Source: Mycobacterium sp. DL99 (GTDB lineage: Bacteria > Actinomycetota > Actinomycetes > Mycobacteriales > Mycobacteriaceae). From it: a stretch of 64,000 bases of DNA. Positions 44,821 to 54,486 of the stretch are shown piece by piece. The stretch spans positions 1,331,672-1,395,671 of the forward strand of contig NZ_SJOM01000007.1 in assembly GCF_004762045.1 (NCBI RefSeq). Reading direction: 5' to 3'. The notes under the pieces are model-generated. The model did no database searches, was not told the origin of the DNA, and saw only the letters and a program-made list of their open reading frames with translations. The stretch's first letter is position 1, and each line of letters starts with the position of its first letter. Made by a program: the position numbers and the translations under genes.

Positions 44821-45675
44821 TCAGGCCCGATGACGCCTGCCGGACGTTGCCGCCGGTTTGATCAGGTCGGTCTCGGGATCGTCATCGTCGTAATCGTCGT
44901 CGTCATCGTCATGACTGGCCTCGTAGCGGTCGCGCCAGCGGGACCGCACCTCGGAGCCCAAGGAGTTGATGCGGTTGATCTCGTTCCGCAGCGTCTGCTC
45001 GTCGCTCTCCTTGGCCGCGTACTGGAAATAGGTCAGCACACCGCGCAACAACTCCAGCTTCTGCTTCTCCCGGCGCGCCTGGTCATGCGTGGTCAGCAGC
45101 TCCATGCGGTCCACCGGCGGCAGCGTGGCCCAGTCCAGCACCGCGGTGTTGCGCAGCTTGCGGCCACTGGGCTTGCCGGGGGAGCCCGGCTCGTCGTAGT
45201 AGGTGACCGCGCCATCGAAGCGGGACGCGATGGCCTCACCCAATTGCTTGCGGTCCAGCGCCGAATCCCACACGATGCGCCACTCCTGCGATGGCGCCAG
45301 GTACGGGATCTCGGCGGGCAGGTTCAGCGGCACGATGTCGACGAAGTTGTCGTCATAGGAGCTTTCGTACTTGCCGACCGTCGGCGGGTTCGCGAATTCG
45401 AACCGCAAACCGTAGGCCGGCCGTTGCCCGTAATTGCGGACGACCAGCTCGACCAGGTGCCAATCGGCACTGCTGGGCTCCATGAACATCGACACATTGG
45501 GCTGGGTCAGCTCGGCCTGCCGGTCCTTGGCTTTCAGATACTGCCGCCACGCATAGATCAACGCGATGACGACGACGACAATTGCCACCCATGCCGCGAG
45601 CGCAGTCCATGCACCCGGTTCGAAACTAGCCAACTCACGCCCCCGCTCCGTGACTGAATCGATGATCCCCACCAA
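44821..45675 (-). CDS. Rv0633c-like membrane-anchored protein of unknown function
   Basis: This 284-residue protein has one transmembrane segment at about 27-48 (LAAWVAIVVVVIALIYAWRQ) after a short N-terminus. A soluble region follows (VSMFMEPSSADWHLVELVVRN), then a coiled region of about 60 residues and a strikingly acidic tail (DDDDDDYDDDDPETD). By length and place it matches M. tuberculosis Rv0633c. No enzymatic motif is seen. It is probably co-transcribed with echA3, 23 bases away. Confidence 0.7.
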   Translation of the reverse strand: MVGIIDSVTERGRELASFEPGAWTALAAWVAIVVVVIALIYAWRQYLKAKDRQAELTQPNVSMFMEPSSADWHLVELVVRNYGQRPAYGLRFEFANPPTVGKYESSYDDNFVDIVPLNLPAEIPYLAPSQEWRIVWDSALDRKQLGEAIASRFDGAVTYYDEPGSPGKPSGRKLRNTAVLDWATLPPVDRMELLTTHDQARREKQKLELLRGVLTYFQYAAKESDEQTLRNEINRINSLGSEVRSRWRDRYEASHDDDDDDYDDDDPETDLIKPAATSGRRHRA

Positions 45676-45742
45676 GTGGGTATATCACGGACATTCGGCG
45701 CGGGCAGCGGTCCGGCTCAGCAAACTCCGACCAAAACCGGCC

Positions 45743-46756
45743 TCATGACGCGACGGCAGTCAGGATGTCGCGGTGCACGGTCTCGGTGACCGGTGTGTGC
45801 ACCAGGCGCTCACCGCGGGCCAGCCATTCGACGTCGGCCCATTCGATACGCGCGGGCAGTCGCCGCCAATAGTGCGGGTGCGAACGGAGATACACCTCCA
45901 CACTCGCGTGCACCTTGGCGTCCAGCGGCGGCCGGCACCGACCGATCGTCGGCGCGGTCCCGGCCAGCGCATCGAGGTCAGTGGGGCAGGCACTGTTGTC
46001 GACAACCAGCAGCCCCGCGGCAATGGCCCCGTCCAGCATCCAGTCCAGCGCGATATCGGACAGCGGCCAGCACGCGCCGGTGCCGCCGGTGACATCGCAG
46101 CGGGTTCCCCGGAACCAGACTTCGTCCAGGCGCTCGCAGTACCGCATGGTCCGGCGCCCGCCATCCACGCCCACCGCGTGCCGACCCGATTCCACGGTCG
46201 GTAGCGGGCCCATCTGCTGTTTGGTGCCCGGAGTGGCCGTCGCGTTCCACAGGCCGACGAACCGCACCGGGACCGCGGGGTCGCGGTCGCCGACGAGTTG
46301 CGCCGCCAGCACCCTGATCTGTCGCCAATCCTGCGGCGTGCGCGGGGTGCGGGACAGTACGTAGGTGGCGAGCGCGTAATCCAGTACGTCGTCGGAGTGG
46401 GCCGGCAACAGGCCGACCGTGCCGAGCAGGGTGGCCAGCTCACCGGCGCGGTGTCCGCCCTCGCCGCCCCCGAACACGAAGATCCGGTCCCCGGGATCCC
46501 ACGCGTCTCCGAGGAACCGGTACGCCTCGACGATGGCTGTCCGGGCTTCGCTGACGGCGTCGCCGCGGCGGCCCGGCGTGATTCTTCGACCGGGTCGCAT
46601 CGGCGTGCCGCTGTGATACCAGTTCAGCTGATCGGTGCCGTCCAGCAACCGAAACAGCATCTCGGTATTCGATGCGTCACGGAGTCCGGGATGTTCATCT
46701 GTGTGGTCGAAGCACAGCACGATGTTCTTCACGGTGACCCCCGGCGGGACTGTCAA
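45743..46756 (-). CDS. DUF2235/Tle1-like alpha-beta hydrolase with lost nucleophile
   Basis: The 337-residue protein has the DUF2235 frame: LCFDHTDEHP at the N-terminus and GDRIFVFGGGEGGHRAGELATLLGTVGLL near 88-116. The family normally has GFSRGAYTAR there, with Ser as nucleophile. Here the elbow reads GGGEGGH, so the Ser is Gly. DUF2235 proteins include Tle1 phospholipase effectors. This one is probably not a hydrolase, unless another residue serves. It could bind lipid or protein. It stands alone between Rv0633c- and Rv0634c-like genes. Confidence 0.75.
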   Translation of the reverse strand: MTVPPGVTVKNIVLCFDHTDEHPGLRDASNTEMLFRLLDGTDQLNWYHSGTPMRPGRRITPGRRGDAVSEARTAIVEAYRFLGDAWDPGDRIFVFGGGEGGHRAGELATLLGTVGLLPAHSDDVLDYALATYVLSRTPRTPQDWRQIRVLAAQLVGDRDPAVPVRFVGLWNATATPGTKQQMGPLPTVESGRHAVGVDGGRRTMRYCERLDEVWFRGTRCDVTGGTGACWPLSDIALDWMLDGAIAAGLLVVDNSACPTDLDALAGTAPTIGRCRPPLDAKVHASVEVYLRSHPHYWRRLPARIEWADVEWLARGERLVHTPVTETVHRDILTAVAS

Positions 46757-46972
46757 CTACTCCTCGACAATTGCTGACATTTACTTTGCCGGGTATGCGG
46801 CCTGATGTCCTGAGTATTGCACTACTCGAATCGCGCAAAATGGGCCATAGTTCCCCTTGCAACCATTCAGGCAACGAAATCCGTGGCAGACGGCTGATCC
46901 TAAGGCGGAATTGCTCCGTTGCGGCGCCGTTAATTCACTGGATTCCGTATTCGGCCGGACTGGAACGATTCA

Positions 46973-47698
46973 TCAGCCGCCCATCAACATGTTCCATTGC
47001 TCAAGGTTTGACGCCCGATACACGTAGTTGCTGCGTTTGACTTCATCGAGTGGGGCGCTCGGTTCCTCCGAGTACCAGTGCCCGGGGAAGACGGTCGGGT
47101 CGCCGGGCAGCTTGGCGAGCGCCTGCAGGCTGCGGAACATGTCGTCGACATTGCCGCCGGGAAAGTCGGTGCGCCCGCATCCGTCGAGGAACAACGTGTC
47201 CCCGGCGACCAGGCGGCCGTCCAGCAGGAAGCACTGGCTGCCCGGGGTATGGCCGGGAGTGTGTAGCAGCTCGATCTGCACCGCGCCCACCGAAACCTTG
47301 TCGCCGTGCACGTGCCCCATCAGCTCGCTCGGCGCGATTCCGGTGACCTGGGAGACCCACTCGGCCTCGTGGGTGTTGACGTGGACCGGCACGCTCTGAC
47401 GTTCCAGCAGCTCGGCCAGGCCCTTGAGGGAGAAGCCCGCCATCGTGCCGCCGACGTGGTCGGGGTGGTGGTGGGTGACGAGCACGCCGGACAGGTGCAT
47501 GCCGTCGTTCTCGATCACGTCGACGAGGTCGTTGGCCGCGTACGCAGGGTCGACCACCACGGCGTCGCCCGTCTCGCGGTCGCCGATCAGGTAGGAGAAG
47601 TTGCGCATCTGCTGGGCGATCACGTCGCCCGCCGCGTAGTCGCGACCGGACAGCAACTGCCGGAAGTACAAGCGGTCATCAACCTGGGGCTCGGACAT
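46973..47698 (-). CDS. MBL-fold hydrolase, glyoxalase II/persulfide dioxygenase-like
   Basis: The 241-residue protein has the metallo-beta-lactamase motif THHHPDHVGG near 76-85, then HTPGHTPGS, AGDTLF and a C-terminal FPGHWYSEE. These give a full two-metal site. It matches M. tuberculosis Rv0634c in place and type. It should hydrolyse a thioester of glutathione or mycothiol type, or oxidise persulfides; the C-terminal substrate region does not decide. Confidence 0.88.
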   Translation of the reverse strand: MSEPQVDDRLYFRQLLSGRDYAAGDVIAQQMRNFSYLIGDRETGDAVVVDPAYAANDLVDVIENDGMHLSGVLVTHHHPDHVGGTMAGFSLKGLAELLERQSVPVHVNTHEAEWVSQVTGIAPSELMGHVHGDKVSVGAVQIELLHTPGHTPGSQCFLLDGRLVAGDTLFLDGCGRTDFPGGNVDDMFRSLQALAKLPGDPTVFPGHWYSEEPSAPLDEVKRSNYVYRASNLEQWNMLMGG

Positions 47699-47832
47699 GA
47701 ATCAAGACTATTCGTGGGCGCTACGAGGCCCATGACCGACGGGGTGTGCGGTGCCCTGAATCACCCGCTGCGCGCATCCCCGCAGGTCTAAAAACCGCAC
47801 GTCACGAAGTGTTTGACCCCACACGGCATAAA

Positions 47833-47855
47833 ACTCGCATCTCAAATGCGGAATT
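47833..47855. promoter_or_regulatory. Candidate NsrR operator upstream of nsrR-hmp
   Basis: The 23 bases contain CGCAT and ATGCG as a perfect inverted repeat around CTCAA, with AA and TT at the outer ends. This has the look of actinobacterial NsrR sites (AT-rich, with 5-base spacer). It ends 15 bases before the nsrR ATG, placing it over the promoter. Confidence 0.65.
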
Positions 47856-47870
47856 ACTAGCGTCAGCGGT

Positions 47871-48320
47871 ATGCACCTCACCCGGTTCACCGACCTAGGA
47901 CTGCGCACGCTGATGCTGCTGGCCTCGGGTGAGTCCGAGGACCGGCGCATCACCACCCGCACCATCGCCACGGGCGCCAATGCCTCCGAGCATCACGTCG
48001 CCAAGGCGGTGTCCAAGCTGTCCGAACTGGGCATGGTGCATGCCCGGCGCGGCCGCGTCGGGGGACTGGTGCTCACCGACGCCGGGCGCAACGCCTCGAT
48101 CGGCTGGCTGGTGCGCGAACTCGAAGGTGACCGTGAGGTCATCGAATGCGGCGGGGATTCCCCGTGTCCGCTCATCGCGGCCTGCCGGCTCCGCCGCGTA
48201 CTGGCCGACGCCAAAGAGGCGTTCTATCGCGAACTCGACCGGTACACCGTGACAGACCTGACGGCAGGCAACCGCCTACCGATTGTTTTACAACTCACAA
48301 CCGAAGGGAATCTCCGATGA
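47871..48320 (+). CDS. nsrR: Rrf2 family nitric-oxide-sensing repressor NsrR
   Basis: The 149-residue protein begins MHLTRFTDLGLRTLMLLA, has an Rrf2 winged helix (NASEHHVAKAVSKLSELGMV, RRGRVGGLVLTDAG), and three cysteines near 92-105 spaced C-x5-C-x5-C, the cluster-binding pattern of NsrR. Nitric oxide destroys the [4Fe-4S] cluster and lifts repression. Its stop overlaps the hmp start as ATGA, so repressor and NO-detoxifying enzyme form one operon that it should control. Confidence 0.92.
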   Translation: MHLTRFTDLGLRTLMLLASGESEDRRITTRTIATGANASEHHVAKAVSKLSELGMVHARRGRVGGLVLTDAGRNASIGWLVRELEGDREVIECGGDSPCPLIAACRLRRVLADAKEAFYRELDRYTVTDLTAGNRLPIVLQLTTEGNLR

Positions 48321-49552
48321 CCGTCACCAGCCCCGAGCCGTCTGCGGTACGCGACGAACTGGAGCCGCACCACGCCGAGATCGTCTCGGCGACACTGCCT
48401 CTCATCGGCGCGCACATCGACGAGATCACCTCGGAGTTCTACCGGCGGCTGTTTGCCAACCACCCCGAGTTGCTGCGCAACCTGTTCAACCGTGGCAACC
48501 AGGCCCAGGGTGCCCAGCAGCGCGCATTGGCGGCCTCGATCGCCACGTTCGCCACCCATCTGGTGAACCCCGACCTGCCCCACCCCTCGGCCCTGCTGGC
48601 GCGCATCGGCCACAAGCACGCCTCGCTCGGGATCACCGCCGACCAGTACCCGATCGTGCACGACAACCTGTTCGCCGCGATCGTGGAGGTGCTGGGCGCC
48701 GACACCGTGACCGCCGAGGTGGCCGAGGCCTGGGACCGGGTCTACTGGATCATGGCCGACACCCTGATCGCGCTGGAGCGGGATCTGTACGCGGGAGCCG
48801 GCGTCGAACCCGGTGACGTCTTCCGGCGGCTGCGCGTCATCTCCCGCGTCGACGACCCGTCCGGCGCCGTGCTCGTCACCGTCCGCGCCGCCGAGCCCGT
48901 CAACTTCGCTGCCGGACAATACGTCTCGGTCGGCGTGACACTGCCCGACGGGGCCCGTCAGCTACGCCAGTACAGCCTCGTCGGGGCGCCCGGATCGACC
49001 GATCTGACGTTTGCGGTCAAACCGGTCGACGCCGTCGCGGACCAGCCCGCAGGCGAGGTGTCGTCCTGGATCCGGGCCAACCTCTGCGTCGGCGACCTGC
49101 TCGACGTCACGGTGCCCTTCGGCGACCTGTACAACGGCGGCCGGCCCGATGGCCCGCTGGTGCTGGTGTCCGCGGGAATCGGTGTCACCCCGATGGTCGG
49201 CATCCTGGAATTCCTGGCCGCCGAGGCGCCCGACGCCCACGTGCGCGTCCTGCATGCCGACCGCACCGACAACGGCCACCCGCTGCGGGAGCGTCAGCAC
49301 GAGCTGATCGACGCACTGCCCAACGCCAGCCTCGACCTCTGGTACGAGGACGGCGTCACCGGTGGTGCCCCCGGTGTACACGCCGGCCTGCTCAAGCTCG
49401 ACGGCATCGAGCTGCCCGCCGACGCCGCCTACTACCTGTGCGGCGGGGCCGGATTCATCGAGGCGGTCCGCACCCAACTGAGCGAGCGCGGAGTCGCCAC
49501 CGAGCGGGTGCACTGCGAGCTGTTCGCACCCAACGATTGGCTCCTGGACTAG
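48317..49552 (+). CDS. hmp: Flavohaemoprotein, nitric oxide dioxygenase
   Basis: The product has 411 residues from the ATG overlapping nsrR; GAAGGGA lies eight bases upstream. The N-terminal globin (1-140) has the proximal His in IGHKHASLGI. An FAD domain follows with RQYSLVG, and an NAD domain with SAGIGVTPMVGILEFLA and a C-terminal HCELFAPND. It oxidises NO to nitrate using NADH and oxygen, protecting against host or environmental NO. Length and all domains are intact. Confidence 0.94.
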   Translation: MTVTSPEPSAVRDELEPHHAEIVSATLPLIGAHIDEITSEFYRRLFANHPELLRNLFNRGNQAQGAQQRALAASIATFATHLVNPDLPHPSALLARIGHKHASLGITADQYPIVHDNLFAAIVEVLGADTVTAEVAEAWDRVYWIMADTLIALERDLYAGAGVEPGDVFRRLRVISRVDDPSGAVLVTVRAAEPVNFAAGQYVSVGVTLPDGARQLRQYSLVGAPGSTDLTFAVKPVDAVADQPAGEVSSWIRANLCVGDLLDVTVPFGDLYNGGRPDGPLVLVSAGIGVTPMVGILEFLAAEAPDAHVRVLHADRTDNGHPLRERQHELIDALPNASLDLWYEDGVTGGAPGVHAGLLKLDGIELPADAAYYLCGGAGFIEAVRTQLSERGVATERVHCELFAPNDWLLD

Positions 49553-49569
49553 CCGACCAGGCAAAATAG

Positions 49570-49617
49570 CTCCCCGGCGGCCGCGTTGACCTGCGGTTTG
49601 GTGCGGCCGCCGGGGAG
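49570..49617. terminator. Perfect 15-bp stem hairpin after hmp
   Basis: CTCCCCGGCGGCCGC and GCGGCCGCCGGGGAG pair perfectly over 15 bases with an 18-base loop, starting 17 bases after the hmp stop. No U-run follows, as in many mycobacterial stem-only terminators. Confidence 0.75.
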
Positions 49618-49662
49618 GTTGTACCCTCTTTAAGGCCCCGCAGCCGCAACGCTGCGGGACAA

Positions 49663-49735
49663 GCCCCCTTAGCTCAGTCGGCAGAGCGTTTCCATGGTAA
49701 GGAAAAGGTCAACGGTTCGATTCCGTTAGGGGGCT
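49663..49735 (+). tRNA. thrT: tRNA-Thr (GGT)
   Basis: The 73 bases fold as a full cloverleaf: acceptor GCCCCCT/AGGGGGC, D-stem GCTC/GAGC, anticodon stem TTTCC/GGAAA with loop ATGGTAA (anticodon GGT), T-stem AACGG/CCGTT. No CCA is encoded. A perfect 8-bp hairpin (49637-49658) lies just upstream. Confidence 0.96.
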
Positions 49736-49774
49736 CGGTGGACGAGCAGGCGGTGCGCCGACTCGCCTCATCGG

Positions 49775-49848
49775 GGCGGTGTAGCTCAGCTGGTTAGAGC
49801 GCACGACTCATAATCGTGAGGTCGGGGGATCGAGTCCCCCCACCGCTA
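49775..49848 (+). tRNA. metT: tRNA-Met (CAT)
   Basis: The 74 bases fold as a cloverleaf with acceptor GGCGGTG/CACCGCT (first pair G-T), anticodon loop CTCATAA (anticodon CAT) and T-stem GGGGG/CCCCC. Its place between thrT and rpmG, as in M. tuberculosis, marks it as the elongator tRNA. Confidence 0.95.
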
Positions 49849-49893
49849 CAGGAACATCAAAGCAGAGCATGATTTTGAGCAGGGAGAACTGAC

Positions 49894-50061
49894 GTGGCGT
49901 CGAGTACCGACGTACGGCCGAAGATCACTTTGGCGTGCGAGGTGTGCAAGCACCGCAACTACATCACCAAGAAGAACCGCCGCAACGATCCCGACCGGCT
50001 CGAGATCAAGAAGTTCTGCCCCAACTGCGGCACCCACCAGCCGCACAAAGAGTCGCGATAG
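49894..50061 (+). CDS. rpmG: 50S ribosomal protein L33, zinc-binding form
   Basis: A 55-residue protein from a GTG with AGGGAGA upstream. It has the L33 core [20 protein letters not shown] and two C-x2-C pairs (CEVC, CPNC), so it is the zinc-binding (C+) paralogue. It leads the hadABC genes, only nine bases apart, as in M. tuberculosis (rpmG2). Confidence 0.95.
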
Positions 50062-50070
50062 CAATTCGCC

Positions 50071-50535
50071 GTGGCTCTATCGACGAACATCGTCGGGATG
50101 CACTATCGGCATCCTGAGCACTATGAGGTCGGACGCGAAAAGATCCGCGAGCATGCTCTCGCGGTCAAGAACAACGACGCGTGCTTTCACGATGAGGCTG
50201 CCGCGGCCGAGCTCGGACACGACTCGCTGCTCGCGCCTCTGACCTTTATCTGCATTTTCGGTTACCAGGCGCAGTGGGCGTTCTTCGAATGGGCCGAAAT
50301 CGGTATTCAGGACGCTCAGATCGTCCAGGTCGACCAGGAGCTGAAGTTCCTCAAGCCGGTCAGGGCCGGTGACAAGCTGTACTGCGACGTGTACGTGCAC
50401 TCCGTTCGCAAGGCGCACGGCACCGACATCATCGTGACCAAGAACATCATCACCGATGACAAGGGTGAGGTGGTCCAGGAGGCCTACACGACCCTGGCCG
50501 GGCGTGCGGGTGACGGAGAAGAGGGTTTTAACTGA
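50071..50535 (+). CDS. hadA: (3R)-hydroxyacyl-ACP dehydratase subunit HadA
   Basis: This 154-residue MaoC-like hot-dog protein starts at GTG. It begins ALSTNIVGMHYRHPEHYEVG and contains FHDEAAAAELGHDSLLAPLTF. HadA lacks the catalytic dyad and gives the substrate-binding half of HadAB, which dehydrates 3-hydroxyacyl-ACP in FAS-II mycolic acid elongation. The complex is the target of thiacetazone and isoxyl. Its stop overlaps the hadB ATG (TGATG). Confidence 0.95.
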   Translation: MALSTNIVGMHYRHPEHYEVGREKIREHALAVKNNDACFHDEAAAAELGHDSLLAPLTFICIFGYQAQWAFFEWAEIGIQDAQIVQVDQELKFLKPVRAGDKLYCDVYVHSVRKAHGTDIIVTKNIITDDKGEVVQEAYTTLAGRAGDGEEGFN

Positions 50536-50963
50536 TGGCGCTGCGCGAGTTCAGTTCGGTCAAGGTCGGTGACACGCTTCCGGAGCGCGTGATCCCGTTG
50601 ACCCGCGGAGATCTGGTCAACTACGCCGGTGTGTCCGGTGACCTCAACCCGATCCACTGGGACGACGAGATCGCCAAGCAGGTCGGCCTCGACACCGCGA
50701 TCGCCCACGGCATGCTGACCATGGGCCTCGGTGGCGGCTACGTCACCGAATGGGTCGGCGACCCGGCTGCCGTGACCGAGTACAACGTCCGGTTCACCGC
50801 GGTGGTGCCGGTCCCCAATGACGGTGTCGGAGCAGAGATCGTCTTCAACGGGCGGGTCAAGTCCGTGGATCCCGAAGCCAAATTGGTCACCGTCGCCATC
50901 TCGGCGACCGCGGGCGGGAAGAAGATCTTCGGGCGGGCCGTAGCGACCGCGAAACTGGCGTAA
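50535..50963 (+). CDS. hadB: (3R)-hydroxyacyl-ACP dehydratase subunit HadB
   Basis: This 142-residue hot-dog protein has the dehydratase motif GDLNPIHWDDE, in which Asp and His form the catalytic pair. It is the catalytic half of both HadAB and HadBC. Length matches the family. Tight overlap with hadA and short gap to hadC fit fixed stoichiometry. Confidence 0.96.
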   Translation: MALREFSSVKVGDTLPERVIPLTRGDLVNYAGVSGDLNPIHWDDEIAKQVGLDTAIAHGMLTMGLGGGYVTEWVGDPAAVTEYNVRFTAVVPVPNDGVGAEIVFNGRVKSVDPEAKLVTVAISATAGGKKIFGRAVATAKLA

Positions 50964-50977
50964 GGAGTTCTGGGCCA

Positions 50978-51487
50978 ATGGCACTCAAGGCTGACATCAA
51001 GGGAATGGTCTGGAAGTATCCGTATCCGTTCCTGATCGGCCGCGAGCAGATCCGTCAGTACGCCAAGGCTGTCAAGGCCATGGATCCGGCCAGCCACGAC
51101 GAGGCTGCCGCCGCCGAACTCGGCCATGACGCCCTGGTCGCGCCACTCACCTTCGCCTCAACTCTGGCGCTACTGGTGCAGGAACACTTCTTCCAGAACG
51201 TCGACATCGGCATGGAAACCAAGCAGATCGTCCAGGTGGATCAGAAGTTCGTGTACCGCAAGCCGCTCAAGGCCGGCGATCAGCTGCACGCCATCATGGA
51301 GGTCACCTCGGTCGAGGAGCGCTTCGGCGCCGACATCGTCGTCACCCACAACGTCTGCACCGACGATGACGGTGCGGTGGTTCTGGAAGCCATCACCACC
51401 ATGATGGGTCACGATGCCGACGATTCCATCCAGGTGAAGTGGGATCCGGAAACCGGCAAGGTCATGCGGAAGGCCGCCGGGGAGTAG
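50978..51487 (+). CDS. hadC: (3R)-hydroxyacyl-ACP dehydratase subunit HadC
   Basis: The 169-residue HadA paralogue (LKADIKGMVWKYPYPFLIGR, with the same HDEAAAAELGHDALVAPLTF block) pairs with HadB for longer acyl chains late in mycolate elongation. It has AAGGAG before the start. No dyad is seen, as expected. Confidence 0.95.
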   Translation: MALKADIKGMVWKYPYPFLIGREQIRQYAKAVKAMDPASHDEAAAAELGHDALVAPLTFASTLALLVQEHFFQNVDIGMETKQIVQVDQKFVYRKPLKAGDQLHAIMEVTSVEERFGADIVVTHNVCTDDDGAVVLEAITTMMGHDADDSIQVKWDPETGKVMRKAAGE

Positions 51488-51664
51488 TTGTCATCAATGG
51501 GCGCGATTAGTTTCTGGCGCCCACGCCGGGTACACTCGGAACCCGGGGTTTTTCCCATTTCAGCGCGCTGTCCGTCGGCTTGACCATCGAGCGATCGGAG
51601 AGCGCGCGAATTGTGTAAGCCTCGGCGCAGCACGGTGACGAAAGCGCCAGCATGTCACCAACAG

Positions 51665-51737
<73 letters not shown>

Positions 51738-51807
51738 CTCAAACTGAATACTCGACAACGTGTGGACACTGGAAGGTGAACACACAAACCAGGATGAAAG
51801 GCATGCG

Positions 51808-52275
51808 GTGAGCGACGAGCGCGAAGGTGCCGGCTCCGCAGACGACACTGGAACCGACGCTGGCACCGATACCGGGGCTACGGACACCACCCACGGTCAG
51901 ACCGCGGTGGTGACCCGGCCGCTGCGCCCGACCGGTAAGCGGACCCGTCGTGGTGTGGCTGATGAGGCCGACAGCGACGAGGCCGCCGATGGCGACGCGT
52001 CGAGCGACGATGCCAAGGCCGACTCCGGGAAGTCGAAGAAAGCCAAGAAGAACGCGAAGGCCAAGAAAACCGGTCCGTCGCGGAACCCGATCATGTTCGT
52101 CGTCAACTACCTGCAGCAGGTCGTTGCCGAGTTGCGCAAGGTGATCTGGCCGAACCGCAAGCAGATGGTCAGCTACACCACGGTGGTGCTGGCCTTCCTG
52201 GTGTTCATGGTTGCGCTGATCTCCGGCGCCGACCTTGGACTGGCGCGGCTGGTGTCGCTGGTGTTCGGCACCTGA
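51808..52275 (+). CDS. secE: Preprotein translocase subunit SecE
   Basis: The product has 155 residues from a GTG (VSDEREGAG) preceded by AAAGG; the frame continues upstream to 51760 but not with family-like sequence. A long acidic and then lysine-rich head of about 90 residues, typical of mycobacteria, precedes the conserved [20 protein letters not shown] and one membrane helix. It clamps the SecYEG channel. It is followed by nusG in the usual order. Confidence 0.95.
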   Translation: MSDEREGAGSADDTGTDAGTDTGATDTTHGQTAVVTRPLRPTGKRTRRGVADEADSDEAADGDASSDDAKADSGKSKKAKKNAKAKKTGPSRNPIMFVVNYLQQVVAELRKVIWPNRKQMVSYTTVVLAFLVFMVALISGADLGLARLVSLVFGT

Positions 52276-52287
52276 TCTGGAATTTGA

Positions 52288-53106
<819 letters not shown>

Positions 53107-53176
53107 TCGCCACAGCGGCTAGTAACAAAGGGCGTTCACGCGCCCTTGGATGAGCAAGTAAAGGAACACCAGAAGC

Positions 53177-53608
53177 ATGGCCCCGAAGAAGAAAAAGGTC
53201 GCCGGGCTCATCAAGCTGCAGATCCAGGCCGGGCAGGCCAACCCCGCCCCGCCGGTCGGTCCTGCACTTGGCCAGCACGGCGTCAACATCATGGAGTTCT
53301 GCAAGGCGTACAACGCTGCGACCGAGTCGCAGCGCGGGAACGTCATCCCCGTGGAGATCACCGTCTACGAGGACCGCACCTTCACGTTCGCCCTGAAGAC
53401 CCCGCCCGCCGCCAGGCTGCTGCTCAAGGCCGCCGGTGTGCCCAAGGGCTCGGGCGAGCCGCACAAGACCAAGGTCGCCAAGGTGACCTGGGACCAGGTG
53501 CGCGAGATCGCTGAGACCAAGAAGGCCGATCTCAACGCCAACGACATCGACGCCGCCGCGAAGATCATCGCCGGCACCGCCCGCTCCATGGGCATCACGG
53601 TCGAATAG
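53177..53608 (+). CDS. rplK: 50S ribosomal protein L11
   Basis: A 143-residue protein beginning [20 protein letters not shown], with [19 protein letters not shown] and the C-terminal [20 protein letters not shown] block. Binds 23S rRNA at the GTPase-associated centre and affects thiopeptide binding and stringent signalling. Paired with rplA. Confidence 0.97.
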   Translation: MAPKKKKVAGLIKLQIQAGQANPAPPVGPALGQHGVNIMEFCKAYNAATESQRGNVIPVEITVYEDRTFTFALKTPPAARLLLKAAGVPKGSGEPHKTKVAKVTWDQVREIAETKKADLNANDIDAAAKIIAGTARSMGITVE

Positions 53609-53681
53609 CGAAGCGCATCCCCAGTGGGAGGGCTGGCATCGGCCCGCACCACGACTCCAAGAACACGATTGGATTTCACAA

Positions 53682-54389
53682 ATGAGCAAGAACAGCAAGG
53701 CATACCGCGAAGCCGCGGAGAAGGTCGATCGGGACAAGCTCTACACCCCGCTTGAGGCCGCGAAGCTGGCCAAGGAGACCTCCTCCAAGAAGCAGGACGC
53801 CACCGTCGAGGTCGCCATCCGCCTCGGCGTCGACCCCCGCAAGGCTGACCAGATGGTCCGCGGCACCGTCAACCTGCCCCACGGCACCGGTAAGACCGCC
53901 CGCGTCGCCGTGTTCGCCGTCGGTGAGAAGGCCGAGCAGGCACTGGCCGCCGGCGCCGACGTCGTCGGCAGCGACGACCTGATCGAGAAGATCCAGGGCG
54001 GTTTCCTGGACTTCGACGCCGCGATCGCCACCCCGGATCAGATGGCCAAGGTCGGTCGGATCGCCCGCGTGCTGGGCCCGCGCGGTCTGATGCCGAACCC
54101 CAAGACCGGCACCGTCACCCCCGATGTCACCAAGGCTGTGGCCGACATCAAGGGCGGCAAGATCAACTTCCGCGTCGACAAGCAGGCCAACCTGCACTTC
54201 GTGATCGGTAAGGCGTCCTTCGACGAGGCCAAGCTGGCCGAGAACTACGGCGCCGCCCTCGACGAGGTGCTGCGTGCCAAGCCGTCGTCCTCGAAGGGTC
54301 GTTACCTCAAGAAGGTGACCGTCTCCACCACCACGGGCCCGGGTATCCCGGTCGACCCGTCGGTGACCCGGAACTTCACGGAGGCGTAG
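53682..54389 (+). CDS. rplA: 50S ribosomal protein L1
   Basis: A 235-residue protein with the L1 signature [20 protein letters not shown] and the C-terminal [16 protein letters not shown]1 often represses its own operon by binding the mRNA upstream of rplK; I did not find the exact site. A short hairpin follows. Confidence 0.97.
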   Translation: MSKNSKAYREAAEKVDRDKLYTPLEAAKLAKETSSKKQDATVEVAIRLGVDPRKADQMVRGTVNLPHGTGKTARVAVFAVGEKAEQALAAGADVVGSDDLIEKIQGGFLDFDAAIATPDQMAKVGRIARVLGPRGLMPNPKTGTVTPDVTKAVADIKGGKINFRVDKQANLHFVIGKASFDEAKLAENYGAALDEVLRAKPSSSKGRYLKKVTVSTTTGPGIPVDPSVTRNFTEA

Positions 54390-54396
54390 CGCAGCG

Positions 54397-54413
54397 GAGC
54401 CGACCATCGGCTC
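54397..54413 (+). terminator. Hairpin after rplA
   Basis: GAGCCGA and TCGGCTC form a perfect 7-bp stem with a 3-base loop, eight bases after the rplA stop. No U-run follows. Confidence 0.6.
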
Positions 54414-54437
54414 AGCGGCGTAATCCGTTAGCCCGAG

Positions 54438-54486
54438 TGGCCAGTTGCGGCACAAGATTCCTCGAATCGCGTGTCATAACTGGCCA
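54438..54486. repeat. Nested palindrome at the 3' end of the sigma factor gene
   Basis: TGGCCAGTT and AACTGGCCA form a perfect 9-bp inverted repeat with 31 bases between. Inside it GATTC and GAATC form a second one around CTC. The right arm lies in the last codons of the minus-strand sigma factor gene. It could be a bidirectional terminator between convergent rplA and sigma genes. Confidence 0.65.
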
